From: Paraescarpia echinospica
Lineage: Eukaryota > Annelida > Polychaeta > Sabellida > Siboglinidae
NCBI GenBank assembly: GCA_020002185.1
Contig: CM034544.1
Span: forward strand, 2,459,338-2,523,337
Direction of reading: 5' to 3'
DNA length: 64,000 bases
Shown in pieces: positions 63,523 through 64,000 of this stretch (the stretch's first letter is position 1; every line of letters begins with the position of its first letter). Below the pieces are notes generated by a model. The model was given only the letters and a program-made list of their open reading frames with translations, did no database searches and had not been told where the DNA came from. The translations under genes and the position numbers were made by a program.

Positions 63523-64000
63523 AGGGTTCCAGGCCGGCTGCGGACGCATATTCCAGAACTGTTTTAAGGATAGACTCATTATAATGTTGTTATTATTTTT
63601 CAGACCCGCTTTCAAAACATCTTTTAATTAATCCAATCCGTTGGTTTTTTTTGTAATGTGTTTAATGTGTGTGCTTGATCTTAAGTACGACAAATTGTAA
63701 TTCCTAAATAATTGTGTTCATTTACTACTTCTAATAGTTGTCCATTAAGTGGTTCTGCCTACGTTTGCCTTCCATTGTTACGAATTTCATTGGTTATTAA
63801 AAATCTGGGTAACCAGTGAAATTGACAATCAAGCTAAGACATAAAATTAATTACGAACACATGTTCAGTTTATAGCGAACAAGGGCAAAGCAGGCCCCTT
63901 TAGCATGCAAGACTTGTAAAAAAAGTCGACATTTTTACTTTGTAAACTTTTTGTGTACGTGATCATTGTCTCCACTTATCTAAATACGTCTACGCAAAAT
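63523..64000. other. End of window without recognised content
   Basis: About 0.48 kb, AT-rich. I see nothing that I can name. Confidence 0.5.

Overview
The window is nuclear DNA of an intron-rich, AT-rich invertebrate animal. The evidence is a conserved animal gene split into 12 short exons with GT/AG junctions, several non-LTR retrotransposon families, cut-and-paste transposon remnants, and very abundant micro- and minisatellites. A marine lophotrochozoan or invertebrate deuterostome would fit, but the sequence alone does not fix the phylum.

Two host genes are arranged tail to tail. On the + strand (about 2.2-12.2 kb) is the 3' part of a leucine-rich-repeat gene. Its later exons each encode one ribonuclease-inhibitor/NLR-like LRR, join in a constant phase, and end in a stop at 12183. 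Its beginning lies upstream or is unrecognised. On the - strand (59123 down to 18126) is a complete calpain-5-type gene. I could join 12 coding exons in frame into a 649-residue protein with Cys/His/Asn catalytic residues, a CBSW (domain III-like) region and a C-terminal C2 domain.

The introns and spacers are dominated by repeats. 0.67-1.75 kb is a 33-bp minisatellite. 6.0-7.1 kb is a retrotransposon 3' end whose last bases are amplified into a 67-bp minisatellite. 8.5-10.9 kb is a foldback element with long inverted arms that contain (CA)n/(TG)n. 20.9-27.3 kb holds an L2/CR1-like LINE interrupted by a second CR1-like LINE, then two more degenerate LINEs. 28.4-31.0 kb is a 36-bp minisatellite. 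31.7-33.7 kb is another CR1-like copy. 34.4-42.2 kb is a 67-bp minisatellite of about 116 units. 43-54 kb carries hAT-like, pogo/Tigger-like and unclassified inverted-repeat elements plus tRNA-derived SINEs. 56.4-57.3 kb is a 26-bp minisatellite. 60.0-62.1 kb is the least damaged CR1-like LINE copy, with an open RT frame of 446 residues.

The most unusual signal is the relation between calpain splice sites and tandem repeats. The 2.6-kb 36-bp array starts exactly at the 5' splice site of exon 9, and nearly every unit repeats the donor-like sequence CATGTAAGA. The other side of exon 9 touches a 24-25-bp array. The exon 8 acceptor lies about 15 bp from the 7.8-kb array. The exon 11 donor is close to a 34-bp array. 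Exon 3 shows what looks like an early stage, with two or three tandem copies of an exon-end/donor segment. A splice-site-seeded tandem expansion model would explain these, but it is inference.
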